From Heliocidaris tuberculata (taxonomy: Eukaryota; Echinodermata; Echinoidea; Camarodonta; Echinometridae): 64,000 nt of DNA. Each line of letters begins with the position of its first letter. The first letter of the stretch is position 1. The stretch is taken from positions 22,888,907-22,952,906 of the forward strand of contig CM046850.1 in NCBI GenBank assembly GCA_025618425.1, in the 5' to 3' direction. Below the pieces are notes generated by a model that saw only the letters and a list, made by a program, of their open reading frames with translations, had not been told where the DNA came from and made no database searches. The translations under genes and the position numbers were made by a program. Below are positions 36,201-51,200 of this stretch, one piece after another.

Positions 36201-39200
36201 CATACTGTACTGACTCAGACATGCTACTTGATGTACACTACATTAGGGTCACTCATACAAGTAATATGAATGATACTTTGAGAAGAATTGTTACATATTT
36301 AAAAGTTTATGTATGCATGCACTGAATGTAGGTGGCTAGGTGGAAAGTTGCATCTTATGACCAGCTTTGAAGTACATGTAGGTAATCACAATGATAAGAG
36401 ATTTAAATTCAATGAATCTGTAAATAAATAAAATCTCTAAAGAAATAGAATGCATGTCTATCATTCAACTGAATGAGGAGTGCAGTGGAGTGACTTTAAA
36501 ATTCATTTAGCATGGATCTGCATATACCAGCATGTACCCTTTCCTTCTACTAGCCTATTTGCAGACTAATCAGCTTCCCATTTGTTAATTTCAAATTTCA
36601 GAATGTAAATTGCTTACCCCAATAACTGAAATACGCTCCGTCTGATATACACATGTATCAAAATTCAAATCAATTCACAGGTGAACTTTCGTCTTCAAAT
36701 ACAGAAATATGGGTAGGTTTTCATGTACAAAAATATACATGTAAGCATTTGAAAACAACTCCAATATGAGGCCGGGAGAACGGGCAGTTCTGTCTTGCAG
36801 TTCCCTTCAATCAACTTCCCAAACATTTAAGAAGATACATGTACAGCTATCCCTTTTATTACGAACAGTTTCTGTACAGTGAACAGTTAGCACCTCTTGA
36901 GCATGTATATGCATGTGGTTCAGGGAAACTGCGGTAACTTTCTCATAAAATCAAATTAATTACTTGATACAGCCTTCATTATGTGCCCATTTTGAACTAC
37001 GATATTGAAAGAAATTCAATTTTTTTTTCCAAATAACTCCGTCTTATCCATTAAGTGATGTTTGAAGATTGTGGTCAGGGGTGTGATTTGTTATAGCATA
37101 CATGTAGGAATGGTGCACATTACACAGTGTATGCACTGAAACTGTCTGAATAATTGATATAAAGAGAAACAAACAAAATGATTGATGAAATGAAGACTCC
37201 AGATTACAAAATGACTATGATGATCTGGGTTATGTTATTAATGAATAATACAGTATTACATGTATGTACATTCCAGGGCTGGAATAAAGGGGGAAAATGT
37301 CATTAGAACTCTCTGAAAGTACCAAGTCATGATGCATAAATAATTTCACATTATAAATATTCATAAAATCATTAATAACAAAGATTCCTGGGGAAAAATA
37401 TTACAATTTTATACCCACTAATCTTCTTTCATGGATCCAGATCTACCAAAACTGGCATCGAGAAGTATAATTGTACCAATAACCTTATCAAATATTCTTT
37501 TTATACTTATTACAATCTAATAAAAACATGTGTGTGTAATTATAGATCTGGAAAGCTGCCAATTCAAAGATCCCTGAAGGACAAGGAAAATGTAACACAA
37601 AATTACAAAACAACATGATGGTTTTCCTGAGTAGAAAACATATAATGCACTGAAAATGGGTTATAACACAGAAAAGAAAAACTGTACTTACAAAATAACA
37701 TCTATTAAGAAAGAAAAGTCAACAACAACAAAAAAAGGTGCTGTTTTCTTATCTCAGCAAATTCATGTACAAAGACATTTGAAATATGTACACATTTCAT
37801 TCAGCAAATGAAGAGGAGAGAAATTGTTTGATTTTGAATGACTTACTTGCTCTGCATGATGATCTTCTTGCCGACATATCGGAAATGGAGGAGGCATAAC
37901 CTGAGGAAAGAACACAGATATTGATAACAGATAATGATAATAATTCATTACCCGAAGTTTTTCTCTCAGGTTTCCAAATATACATATTCAAAATTCATAC
38001 ATGTATACATGTAGTATATGAACTCACATTTCATACAATAAATTAACTCACAATTCAATTTAACTTTATGACATTGTAAAGTTTTCCAAATTCTCTTTCC
38101 ATATGGACAAAAATCATAAAAATGTGAAAACTCATCTCAAAATTAATCTATTTCCAATATCAACAGAATTTTTTTTTTTTTTTTTCTACCAAAGTGCAAA
38201 GTGCCAACAAATTACCCTCTAGTTAAAGTGTGCACCGATGTTTTTTCTTCCACTGCATATGATTTTAAAATACTCATTGATTCCATTTCCAATTCAAATG
38301 GGATTCAAATTTAGCCTATGATCACCAACAAAACGGAATATTTGTTGACAGTAGTGCAATATCCCTGTTTGTTCCTGATGATACATATAACAAATTAAAG
38401 ATTGCAGCAACTTGGGTACTGACTGAGGCACATGAACAAGATACAGTACATGCATACTTACTCTAGAACATCAAATAATTTGAGTTGGTCTTCCTCGGAA
38501 CTCTGGCTCCACCATCCTAGCAGTACTTCTGCAAAATACATACAAAACAAAAAGAAACAAAGGGTTGGATAAATAGTATAGCATTAGAAAATGCAGCATC
38601 CACCACCATACAGAGGATTTAGAAATAGGGTCCATATTAACAAAGGTTTGAATCAAACTTAATTTCCACATCACTGCCAAAGAGTTCTCCTTGGAGGTGA
38701 TCTTTGAAATCTTTCATGCCTGATAACAACTTGATGACTGTCTGATGCCTAATATCATGACTGCTCAATGCATGAATACTTTGATGATTGTCTAATGTCT
38801 AATTCGTCAAGAAATTCCTCATTTGTTTCCTTATTTACAATATCATAAGACATTAGACATTAGAACTACCTTTTTGGCATTTGACGCTTTGGCATATCAA
38901 TTTTGTTTGATGACCGAAAGATGATTAATTTTTCTTCTCATGACAGCATATGTCATCCAAAGACTAATTTTTTCGAAAAGGGATATGTGTAGACTGCTCT
39001 CATATCAGGCGATTAGCTCTAAATTGCAGTATGCTATATGACCTTGTAAAATTAAAACACTGTAAAACCTCCTTTCATGGACAATCTTTATGATATACAG
39101 AAGAGGCAGACCTGTAAGTTTAAAATCTCGGTATGCTACTTGGTTCTGTTCACCGATATTTTAACAGAAGAGCCTACCTTCATTGACGTTCTTAATGATG

Positions 39201-42200
39201 TAGAGAAAGCAGACAAGTAAATCCTTGATCTCATGGTCAAGTAGCTTGTCGTACATGATCGCCGACGACTTGGTCCGCGAGTGCGATCGCGAAACCGACC
39301 CATGACCGTCAACGCTTGTCGAATCGCTCAGGGAGGTGTGCGTGGCATTCCCGTTGATGTGGATCTGGCCCGGTGAGGTACTGGTGTTGCTGCTAAGGGA
39401 ACTGCTGGAACCGGTCCGGTCCTTGTCGGTCAGTGGGCGGGGTTGGGAGATGGACGGGGTGCCACCTGTTGGTGTAAATACACAGGGTGGGGTGAAAAGG
39501 GTGTAGGGGTTGGGTTAGAAAAATAGGAGATTTAGGTTATTACATTGCTAGAGGAATACAAAGTATATGCAGGGCTTGACTGCACTAACAGGTAACAATT
39601 GCACTTGGGTCCCTGAATTTCATCTCTGGACCCCCCCCCCCCCCCAATTTTTTTTTTGAATTGACAAATAAGGCCAGTGCACAGAGATGCTGAAAATTTT
39701 AATCTAACACCCGAGAGACAACAGTTAGTGTGCAGACCTATGCAGGTGTACACATGTATGACTCAAAATAACAAAACAAAGTGGCTTTATATGAAACGAT
39801 CAGGGCCCTCTTGCATAAAAAGTTGTGATTAAATGCAACTCAAAAAATTAAACGCAAGTCCCAAATACGCGATCCTGATTAGTTGAAAATCGAGTTGCGT
39901 TTAATTTTTTGAGTTGCATTTAATCGCAACTTTTTATGCAAGAGGGCCCTGATCTACATGTAGATTGACACTTCATTGTTTGTCTTTAAATCTGGGATCT
40001 TTAAAATAAGAAACGATTGTATTGGTTACATTGTGACTTGGATAACATGAGACTGATGAAATATAGAATTATGGAAAATGTCAAAATGAGCGAATAGCTT
40101 GAAATTAGAGATGTCTAGTGATGCCGAAGGCCCAAAATGATTGGAATGGGTTGTCTGAATGTTCAATTTGACAAAATAAATTTCAACCAATTAATAATAG
40201 TTGACGTAAGTATATGTCTTTAAAACATACCAAATTATGCATAATATGCATATATAAAATGAATCTATAGTATACCACCTTAGCTGTAAAAAATGAACAT
40301 ATCTGATCCAAAGGCATTCTAAAATCTACCTTTTAAAGCTAATCAATGTCGATATAAAATGGAATCAATTGTTTTTGGGCAGGATCCCCCAAACCAGGAA
40401 AAGATTCAATCATGCTACGACAGTTAACAATGATGTTAAACATTCAGCAAAATGTTATTGAAGCAAACAAATTCCAACAAGCAAGGCAACAGTCTTTAAT
40501 ATATCTTATATAAGAGCTAAAGCATAATTATCTTTATTACAATTAATCCATATTTTCTGGTTTGTGCATTAGTGAAATGCATTAAACTCTGATAAGTCAC
40601 AATGAGCGCGAAATGACCTCTGCAAAAGTTTGTTCATTCGTTCCCCTATTGTGACTTTACCGTTGAATGTATTATGCATCTTCACTAATAATGCACACAC
40701 AAATATATGCATTATTTGTATAATTTACTTTTGAAAGTAAAAATCAAATCTGAACATGCACTTTAGGCTATTATGTCATTCCTCAATATTGTCTGTTGGG
40801 AGCCAGAAGGGCATTAATTAACTCAACATTAACTGTAGTACCCCTTCTGCTTCTCAGCAGAGGATTTCCAAAGAATAAGTTTCTCTTCAACTGCTTTTCT
40901 GACCAACCTGGAACTGCTAAGAAGCCCGTACTGTTATACGGCGAGGCATTTTTAGAATAAGGCAGCGAAGCGTGAGGCTTGTCGCTGTGCCGAGTCGGGC
41001 TATGCGATCGCCAGAAAGAGTGGTCTGTTTTAGTTTGATTTCCTTGAGAACCAACCCCCGTGACCGGTTAATCGTGCATGAAGAGGTCAGAGGTCAGAGG
41101 TCGGAATTCAAAGGACGAAGCGAAAGTCGATGGGCGGGCGGAGTTTCGGATGGATGGATGGACGGTTGGGCAAACAGTGAGTGTGCGGCAAACCAAATGG
41201 AAGTGGCGGAGATGGAAAGTGAGAGATAATGAAAAATGAACAAAGGAAAATAACCATCACAGAGAAAAAAAGGCAAGCACAGCAAATCATACAGCTAACC
41301 TGAACTAAGACCATGCAAGTCATGCACCAAATATTTATCAATGTAAATCTATCAATCTCATACATTATAAAAATCCCACATATGCTATTTCATATTCATA
41401 AATTTCATTTGAAAACGAAAGGGATTGATATCATTTTCCGAATTTGTTTGTTCCTATTTCACAAAACTTTGAACCCTAAACGAATTTGAGAAAATAAGGA
41501 AATTGAAAGGTAATTTTCAACAAACATGCAATTAATGTTAATAATCCGTGATTTTAAATTTGTTTTATCTAATAAAGACACATACTTTAAGAATCATATG
41601 GTATGAATGAGCATAAAAATATATAATTTGACACTCTTTAACACTAGTAAAAAAATTTTTTCAGCATTCTGAATACAAATATCCACATTTTATTTTATCT
41701 CCTTTATACACTCAAAGTTAAAATCGATAAAGAGAGTGTGAAAAGAACAGCAAATTGTTTTTCTTGCCAAACATCACTAATATATTCCCCCCTCCCTTGG
41801 ATAAAAACAATTTCAACAATTATACAGCACTAAAGCCTGAAATGCGTTCATAATAAAAACCAATTTCTGTTTATCTTAAGATTTTTATCAAAAAGTAAAA
41901 AAGGATAGCACTATCCGGCAAAACTAATCTTTCAGTTTCAGAACAAGCAGCATACACAATAACAGGTAATGTCATGCAAGGCAAGCAAATCACAGTTAAA
42001 CTGGTCTCAAACATTAATGCCTCAGTCCCACCGCCAGACCGACTCCACGCCGACTCTAAAGCCTTTCGAGACAATTGACCACATTTTGCGGTTTGGCTCA
42101 ATAACTTTTGATTCAGCGCTCTGAAAAATATATAAGATGCATCAATCAGTAGAAAGAGAGAAAGTTTCTGCACAAACCATGTCCATTTTTCTTGCATGAC

Positions 42201-45200
42201 CATATTGTGTTTGATGCCAGGAATTTTTAAAATGAGAATAAGCTTTACAATCCTTAATTTGGCAATGCATTGAGAGGTTGAAAATCATTGTTTCTTCTCA
42301 AAATTGGCAATTTTTAACTATGTACATTATTTTCAAAGACATTACATCTTATCAAAACCATGTAGCAATGAAATAAATATATCATTGTTGCCAATTTGAA
42401 GAACAAAATGTGATCAATTTAGCCCTTAAGGAAATTCATGTCCTGAAGGGGTTAACCGACTGATTCACGCCCATTCGGGGCAGTGTCATTTTTTGGTCGC
42501 TCTATGGTCGGTGTGGTGTCGGTCACATCGATGTGACTGAGGTATCAGTCAAAAGAAAAAACATTATACATGTATATATAAATATATATATGTGTATATA
42601 TATTAAACAAAACATATAAACCATACTTCCCTTATGATGTCAAAATAAAAAGTTTAGCAAGGAATGTACAAGACACAGCAGTACACTGCATGGTCAATCG
42701 AAACACATACTGTATGTACATGTAATTCACACACATCAAAGGACATACATGTACATGTATGTTGTGTACGTTAAGATCAGATAAAAAATATTATACCTAA
42801 AGTATGCACATCAAAATATACACTCCATTATATGTATCAAAAACATATATTTTCATTTCATATCTCAAGGTGCATTCTGTGTAAACTAATACACAAATTA
42901 AAAAATGCTGATTTAGATTTATATGATATAGCATCTAACCATTACATGTACACTATGTTTTCTTGGAGAATGGTACTAACATTCTGATGCGGGGGTAAAA
43001 AGAGAACACAACTAGATTATCTCTCTCTCTCTCTCTCTCTCCCTCCCTCAAAAGGATTGAAGCCAATATGTGTTTAAAGTTCTGTAAAATGCATACAAGG
43101 GGACTGTATATAATCACAACAGAGTATAAAAACTTGTACAAATACATGTACATGTACATAATTAAAAAATGCATTATCTTTGCTGTAAAAAGAAAACATA
43201 AAGATTGCTGGTTATACATTTTTGCAGGTGAAGACATGCAATTCAGTCTGCTCAACTCGTTCCTACCTAAAATGAATAAAATCAATAAACGGCAATAAAT
43301 TAGAAAACTAATAAGCAATGGTAACAGACAGGTACACACACAGCATATATCCCTTGGGTAGGAATGACTAGAAAATGCAAATAGTGTGTAATTAGTAGAG
43401 TTAAAATCTTCAAAAATAAAAGCAAATGTATTTTTTCAGTTACATGTACATGCAATAAATGAGAGATGCTCCAATCTTGCCAGATTACACTAAATTTTAT
43501 GTGTAATGAGGGAAGAATATATACAGCAACCAAAACAAATAAAAAGTAAGGTTCAACATGCTTTTTTTTTAAAAATCAGACAGCAGCAAATAAAATTGAT
43601 GTCTGTTTAGAGAAACTGCAACCACAGTTGAAAATTATATAAACCTAAGAAATATTCCACAAAAGGCAAACTTTGTATGGCTAGAAATATTATACAGAAA
43701 AGAATGCCAGATATTTCACGAAGAGACCCTCGTTTAGAAAACAATTTTAGATAATATTTTCTAAACTCCGCAAAAAAAAAAAAAAAAAACCCTGCAAAGC
43801 CCCAAATACATATGTATATATGCCATATTTGAATCAGACAGCCTTCAAGGAAAGATGACAGTAGTTCAGTTACAAAAGGGAGTATACATAATTTATCCCC
43901 AAGTACCGCTAATTGAATTAGCACTTGTGATGTAAAAAGGGATTGATTAATCTAACCAGTAGGAGAGTAATATCAATAATGTATTCACAAACATTGGGGA
44001 CTGGGGGGAGGATAGGAAAGGGTCTGAAGAGTACACTTGTAGTTTAAGGAGGGGTGTATAAAGGGGTTTACTAAGGGGCATCGTCGGCAAGAAGGGTAAC
44101 CGTGGCAATATCCAACGGTGCTCAAGATGAAGAAGCAGAAGCTTCCGGTAGCTAACTGAATATCCGGTCTATGAATATATCTCTAGATACTTGTGCATGA
44201 AAGGGACATCCACCTCTATCACACAAAGATATATATCTTGGTTTAATACACCAAATAGAAATTAGGGTAGGGTGTGGGGGAGGAGATTTCAAGTCACCTT
44301 GGTGTTAAAAGGCATCTGGGATTATGGATATTTCCTCCTCAAAAAGTCAAAAGAATATGAAAAACTTGAAAAAAATATATAATAGGATGCGCTTTGGTAT
44401 CCAGGGGAGCGTTTCATCAAGTGTTTTGTCAGTGATTTTTACTGACAAATTTGCTCTCAGCCAATCAGATGCAAGGATTTCAGTAGCTTATAACAGTTGT
44501 CGGTAAAAATCACTGACAAAACGCTTGATAAAACCCTCCCCAGGACAATAGGACCACTTGTTCATAAGGACCGCTATCCATAAGGCATGACTAAATGAAT
44601 AGCGGTTTCGTATGAATAGCGGTCCTTCTAATTAGCGAGCAAACCATAGACAAATTACCTCGCTATTCATAAGGACCTCAATTCATAAGGACCACTATTC
44701 ATAACTATTCATAAGGACCGCTATTCATAAAGCGTGTTAAATGAACAGTGGTTTTCTATGAATAGCGGTCCTTATGAATAGCGAGCGGACCCGAATAGGA
44801 TAGGTACATGTACATGTACTCTCAGGAGAGGATGGGGGCAGATCTCAAGATGGAATGAATGTCCATAACCCTGGATACATTTATATATTCCATTGAGATT
44901 GCTTCTTATGCATTAATATACATGTTGTATGCCTCCATATCGCAACTACATGTATATGCAAAGAAGGATCTAATTATGAAGTTTGCACTTGAGTCATACA
45001 TGTAGTTCCCATATTTAGAGCAGCACTCAGCATTTGCTTTTTCAAGCCATTAGTGATGTAAATATTTATTTATTTGATGTTCAGAAGTTAGATATATAGC
45101 GAACGGTATACAAGGCTATTTGAGTGACCTCTAATGGAGGTCAAAGGTTAATTGCAATCCCATAACGCACCTGGGAAGTTCCAGGATAAGCGGTTACTAG

Positions 45201-48200
45201 ATTTGTTGGATCCGGAAGACGACGACGAAAATGCACCGGGGGCTGTCGGTGGTGTCGCGATACTTTGAAGGCCACGTAAAAACTGCATATCAACGGCAGA
45301 TTCACCTAAAAGTCACAAAAATGCCCAGATTATACTCAACGGTTGCAATTTCATGGTGATTCATTTCATGTGTGTCATTTCTTTTCAAAGCTACGCATTT
45401 GACTGTCCACAGTCCTTATGTTATGCTTTATCATGTTAAATTTGATATCAAGCCAAGATATCTAAAAAAAAGTGATTGAATATTTAGAGCTTGTCCTTTT
45501 TGGGAATGAAAGAACTTGGGCAAAAATATATAAAATCCTAAAAATATCAGATCAATTATATTATTTTTAAAAAAGAAGCTAGAAGAAGAAACAAAGCAAT
45601 GATACACAAAGAGTGAATATACATTAATTATATTTTTAAAAATAATGAGTTGGAATGTGGTATATTTGCCTTAATCATGTCTAATTTCAATTTTGATTAT
45701 TTAAATAGTCAAAATCTATGCTTATCCATATCGTAAAAGTAGGGATTATACTAGCTTGAAGGTAACTTCATTCATATTACAGCAATTTCACGATCATGAT
45801 GAATATTACGATTAAATGTATAAAAATTTACTACGTATCATATCAACACCTAACAATGTAAAGAAATTGTCTCAAAATTGCTAAAAATATAACATTTCCT
45901 GCATATTTTATTACAGTAGGGATAAAAAATGCTTACGGTACTGTAAGAGAATGAAATAGGTTAATGAACTTGTTCCACAGTTAAAAGTGTACATGCATAT
46001 GACATGTACATACAGATGTAGTGTCCAGTTTATAATCATGAACATGCAAAATGTGTGTGTTTAAACTGGAGGTGAATAATATTTGTGTTTGCATGCAAAC
46101 TGCTAACCGAACTGGCCTTAATTACATGTGTATACATATACATCTAGTCTATTAACGTTTTAGCCTACATGTAAATGTATACATTTTCTACATTTTTCAA
46201 ATATCTTAGTAATAGAAAAAAAAAAAGAATGACTGAACCATAAAGGAGGCAAAAATGGGCATCTGTCCCATGCCCCTCCCCCCCCCCCTCATCTCTCATG
46301 AAAATCAATAACTTATCTCTCCCTTTTCTTTTAGCTGGGCTCCATAACTGAGACACCCACTATTTTGAGTGAAAAGAACTTCATAATCCTGTGAAATATA
46401 ATTTTGAATATGGCAATTTCTGCAAATATTTAGAAAGGCAATCAGTTTATATTTTAAAATATATTCTTGACTGCTAAAAAGGATATTACCCAAGTTCTTT
46501 GTTTTCCAACTATATGCAGTAGAGATGTTTCTTTGACATAACTGCCAGCACTGGTTCTTAAAAGGACATTCCCGGCTACAAATATAAGCTATATTTAGTG
46601 CAACATCCCTGGTACTTGAAATATAGGGACTACTCTGCATCATGCAAAATCATAGTAAATGCTTTATGAGTAAAATTGTAACAGGCAATTTTATGAGAAT
46701 ACTATCCTATTTGAAAATTCATGCTTGCATTCTAACATACATGTACATGTAGGATACTACTAAAAATAAAACATAAAACAAAACATGGAACAGAAAAATA
46801 TGACTTTTAACCCATGAAAGTTTGTTATCGCAGAATATGTATTAGTTTGCTTTGTCCAAAGAAAAGTACATTTCAACCACAATGAATTTATCCCACCTTC
46901 CTCCATATTTTTTTATGTACATGTATATGTAGTAGATGATGTTCATGCAAATGGGCATGTACACATGTATCTGAATTTATCCTGAATTACAGCTTTGACT
47001 GACATTTATATGTTTGATCTTCATAAATGTAAATCATATATCTCAAGATTTTAAAGATTTGAATTTTACTGTGTAACTGTAATTTTATAGAGTTGTGCAA
47101 AATATGTCACATGCATGCAGTGATTACAGGAATGTTGCAAATTTATCAACATGCAAAAATTAGCTTCTTGTTATTGATGTGTTTCATTTGACTTTTTTTC
47201 ACAACTACATGTATATCAGAGGGATTTTGTGTTTTTAAAGCATTCATGTCATGTTTCCATACGTCCAAATTTGGTTATTCAAAGGCTCAAAATTCGATTT
47301 TTTTTTTTGCAAGTGCAGGGAACTTATTAATTTGAACATGTATTACCTATTTCAAACCTATTCTTCTTCACTATAAGATTTAAAAGGGAACTAAATTAGA
47401 CACTCAACTCTAAACGTTAAATTCTAGATCTGCAAATATTAAATCTTGTTTAGATAAAAAACATGTCATAACATGAATCATGCTAATATTTACTAACTTT
47501 ATAAAAAAAAAAATAGATTGACGTCAAATTGAGAACAAGTTACGAAGCGCTACATGTATATTTTGTGTGGAGTTAGTGATGAGCATTTGATGTCAAATGT
47601 ACATTTATATAAATCCATCTAGATGAAGTATAAATGACCCGCTACAGTACACTTCCCCATTCTGTTCAAACAAACCTCCATAGCTACTGCTCCATGATAG
47701 TCTATTGCGAATTCTGGGTGTGGACGAGGTATTGGAGAGCGCCCTCGTGTATTTACTGGTGTTCTCTGATGGATCACCTGGGAGGTGATAATGTCACAGT
47801 AATTCTTGATTTAATCTTTACAAGTTATTCTGATGGGAAGAGCCCATGTTATATATCAGAAAGTTTTAGAAGTTAAAATTTTTAGAAAAAAAAAATATTC
47901 AAAATGGCAGCAATTCAAATGATTGAAGGCAAAACATATTTCTGAGAAATTTCACGTTTTTTTTTTTTTCCCAAGTAAAATGAGAATGTTCTTCATAATT
48001 TCAAATTTGCTAGTAAGTTAAATAATAGAAATAGATTTCAAGATATTTTGAATTTGCTCAAATTTTGAGATTTGCTGACAGAGATTTGAAAAAGATTTCA
48101 AAAGGAAGCATTGTACGTGCACAGGCTATAACATGACATCATTTCTCAACAATGTACTTTGCCTTCAAGTGATGTTAGTACAAGTTTGTCTTTGGAAGAA

Positions 48201-51200
48201 ACAAAAAAGTGTGCCCTCCTTTGTCTTTCTGTGTTTTGTTTCTGTGCGTATGTGCTGCAAAGTTGGAATAAACTTCCACAAACCTCTAGAGTTACGGTTA
48301 TTGCTCCAGGAGCGTCTATTTTTAATCTTCTCGCAGGCTGCGGCGGCTGAAATTCTCAAGAACTTACTGAGGTTAGTATTTTTCTCGAACTGCTCACCTG
48401 GAAAATGGAAGTTTATCACAAATGCGGGAGGGACATGTTTTAGAGTGGCTTGGTCGAGCAACAAGAATTATTCTCTCTCCATTCAGTAGAGGAGTTCAAT
48501 AGCAAAAGTGGTAAAAGGAAATATATCATAAATTTACTGACTGAAAATAGTATCTCCTTGCATAAACATTCTAAATAATAAAAGGAAAAGTGATTCTCAT
48601 TGAATAAAATCGAATCGGATGATCATTAAAAAATGTGGCCTGCATAATATATGAAGATCAATTCTGATACAATATGTTGAAGCTAGAGAAAATAAGAGAA
48701 AATGCTACTTCAGAAAATATCCACACGTATTCCAAATCATCTGATCCACTTTTTCAATGGAGTTCAATAAACTATGTGCTACTACAAATACATGTATTCA
48801 TAGAGACGAGAAAGTTCACCAATGAAGATGTTTAGCCCAGTAATTCCTGCAAAAAAAATGAGAAATATTGCTGAAAATAAAAAAAAATTAATATTTCTGA
48901 TATCACTAGCAGTAGTCTGAAACCACTGGAATGCCAGATAGTGCTGCAACTTCAAAAACCTGCCTACATATATGGGGGAAATGGGTTGATTAGAATCTCA
49001 AAAATTAATCTCCACTGGTACATGCACATGATGTTGTTAAATCCACGTGGAGTTTAATCCATTCTAGAAATATTGAGTACAGCAGCAGAGGGCCTACGAC
49101 TGTTTGGAGGGAAATAAATTTCAATCAAACTTGATCAGTGCATAGGCACACCATCCTATCGTCAACAATAAAAGTAGGGAATCCCTCAAGGCAGACCTGG
49201 GCTTAGAGTGTATTCGCTTCTACACAGGAATTTTAAGAAAGAGCTTGAATGTAGGGTCTATAACATACTAACTTGGATGTCCAAAAATAGGAATCATTCA
49301 GCTTGCAACTGGCAGAATACAAAAATGCACAGAGCATATGCACATACACAAAGAAGTCCTCATAGTTGTATGTGTCTTTCTGGTCACAGGAGATGGCGGC
49401 TCAGTTTTCAATTGCCCTTCTTGAAAACCACTTTACATCATGAAACAAACCTAGATGTAGAACTATCTCACATACATCTTTCATAAACTTATTACAACCA
49501 TTTCACTAGCGTACAGTTGGAAAGATTTTTGCGATCTTACACATCCTTGTTACATAATTTTAAGGCCTCATCAATTCCATGATTGCCCTCATTTATCATC
49601 CTGACTTTAACCATTTAAAGATCCTTCTCACAAAAGTCACATTTAATCTATTACATATTCTAACAATGGACGCAGCTGAACTAACCATTCATACACAACT
49701 ACAGATACAGGTACATCATACACTCCTAACAGTACACTCACAAATATATTTCACTTGTAAATACAAAAAACAACACAGTTTTATTTTGGGGTTTTCTAAT
49801 AATATATTCAGTACTACATGGACAACATTTTGAGGAACAAAGATTCATAAGCGTATTTCGTTTTTAATCAAGATGAGTAAGGATTACAAGTACAGTACTC
49901 TAGACAATACAGGGAATTATTGGGGGGGGGGCATCAAAGGCAGGGGCATGCATTTCAAACATACTTGAAAGGAGAGGGGGTAGGTTTAACGACAGGCAAA
50001 GCATACATGTAGATGTAGGGGTTGGGAAAGGAAGGGTTAAGGGATTTTTCAAAATGCAAAAAAGTATATTCGTGCGGAACACTTCAGGCAACCCAGTAAA
50101 GAAATGAATATCCTTTTTATTTAGAGGCGGTATTATGGAAGAATGCAATGGAAAATGTTCTCTTTGAAAATTATCATGTGCTGGGTGTTGAGATTTCTTT
50201 AATATTTTCATTAAAACACATTTTCAGAATACTTAATAATGTCTAGATATGTCCAAAATGTCTAATATAACCTACATGAAGGAACTAACAACATTATTCA
50301 ATAGTCCAATCAAACAAGTTGTACATGTATGAACAGATAAATCCTGACTACTGGTATTCATCTCTATTTTTTTACAAAATTTCCCTTCCAATGAAATTAT
50401 CTTTATCCAAATACAGAATACCAGCTTATAACTGGAACTAAACAACAAACCATGCGATTGTCATGGTTACAACAAAAGACCATGAATTGTTTTATTTTTG
50501 TTCTTCATTTGAAGCATCTTTGCTGATAACTGTGCACAACGGTCTACTCGCACAAAATCAAGCCATAACATATGTACTTGACATCTCATTTCATACTGGT
50601 ATTCGTTGATTTGCCCTAAATTCAAAGAGAAATCATTGTCTTGTATTGTATTTTGCTATTTTCAAATCTTTTTTTATTTTGCATCAATTTATCATTCATT
50701 CAAAATTCCTTAAGCAATACTTCCAAATTTTCTTTCCAAGTTTAACAGCTTTACGTATAAGAGCTATATATACTTTGCATTCCCCAAAGCAACAGAATTA
50801 TCATAGCAGAAAAATAAACCCTCCACCTCATTTGTATGCACTGGTGCCAAAGAAACATATATATTTCTTTATTCATTTTTCTAATATCATCCTATTTAAC
50901 TGATCTAATTTTTATTTTAAAAAGTATCCTAGTGCCAAGAGTATGGCGCTTTAAACTTGCAGCAACTTTATTTTGAAAAAAAAAAATAATAAACATGTTT
51001 CACAACTGCTATCATTTGCCAAATATGCTATAAAAAAAACACACACAAAACAATGTGGATAATTTGGGACAGACAATACTACACTAAATACTAATATTTA
51101 TAAGTAGATCTAGTTTAATCTCAAGAGTCAAATACTACATGAACACACATGTGTTCAACCTATTAATGGCAAGGGCTATTGGATATTTTATCTGCAATTT

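Larger units (their letters stand above)
31546..37846. other. 6.3-kb DOCK intron; repeats only
   Basis: Contains the TA-flanked MITE (32793), the GGTTCG array (33494), a purine-rich GA region (34440-34740) and a foldback (35345). A strong 5' splice-like site on the - strand at about 35129 has no usable acceptor in frame. No other coding signal. Confidence 0.7.

Noticed and set aside
44055..44155. GC-rich stretch as another DOCK cassette exon
   Set aside because: It has an acceptor-like TATTCAG, but no donor gives phase 1-1 and there is no NRxSW motif.
48159..48350. + strand frame [12 protein letters not shown] resembling a reverse-transcriptase C terminus
   Set aside because: The likeness is short and weak, and the segment is exactly antisense to the candidate DOCK exon 48284-48397.
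49900..50211. 103-residue - strand frame in a DOCK intron
   Set aside because: No splice sites giving phase 1-1 and no similarity to neighbouring linker exons.
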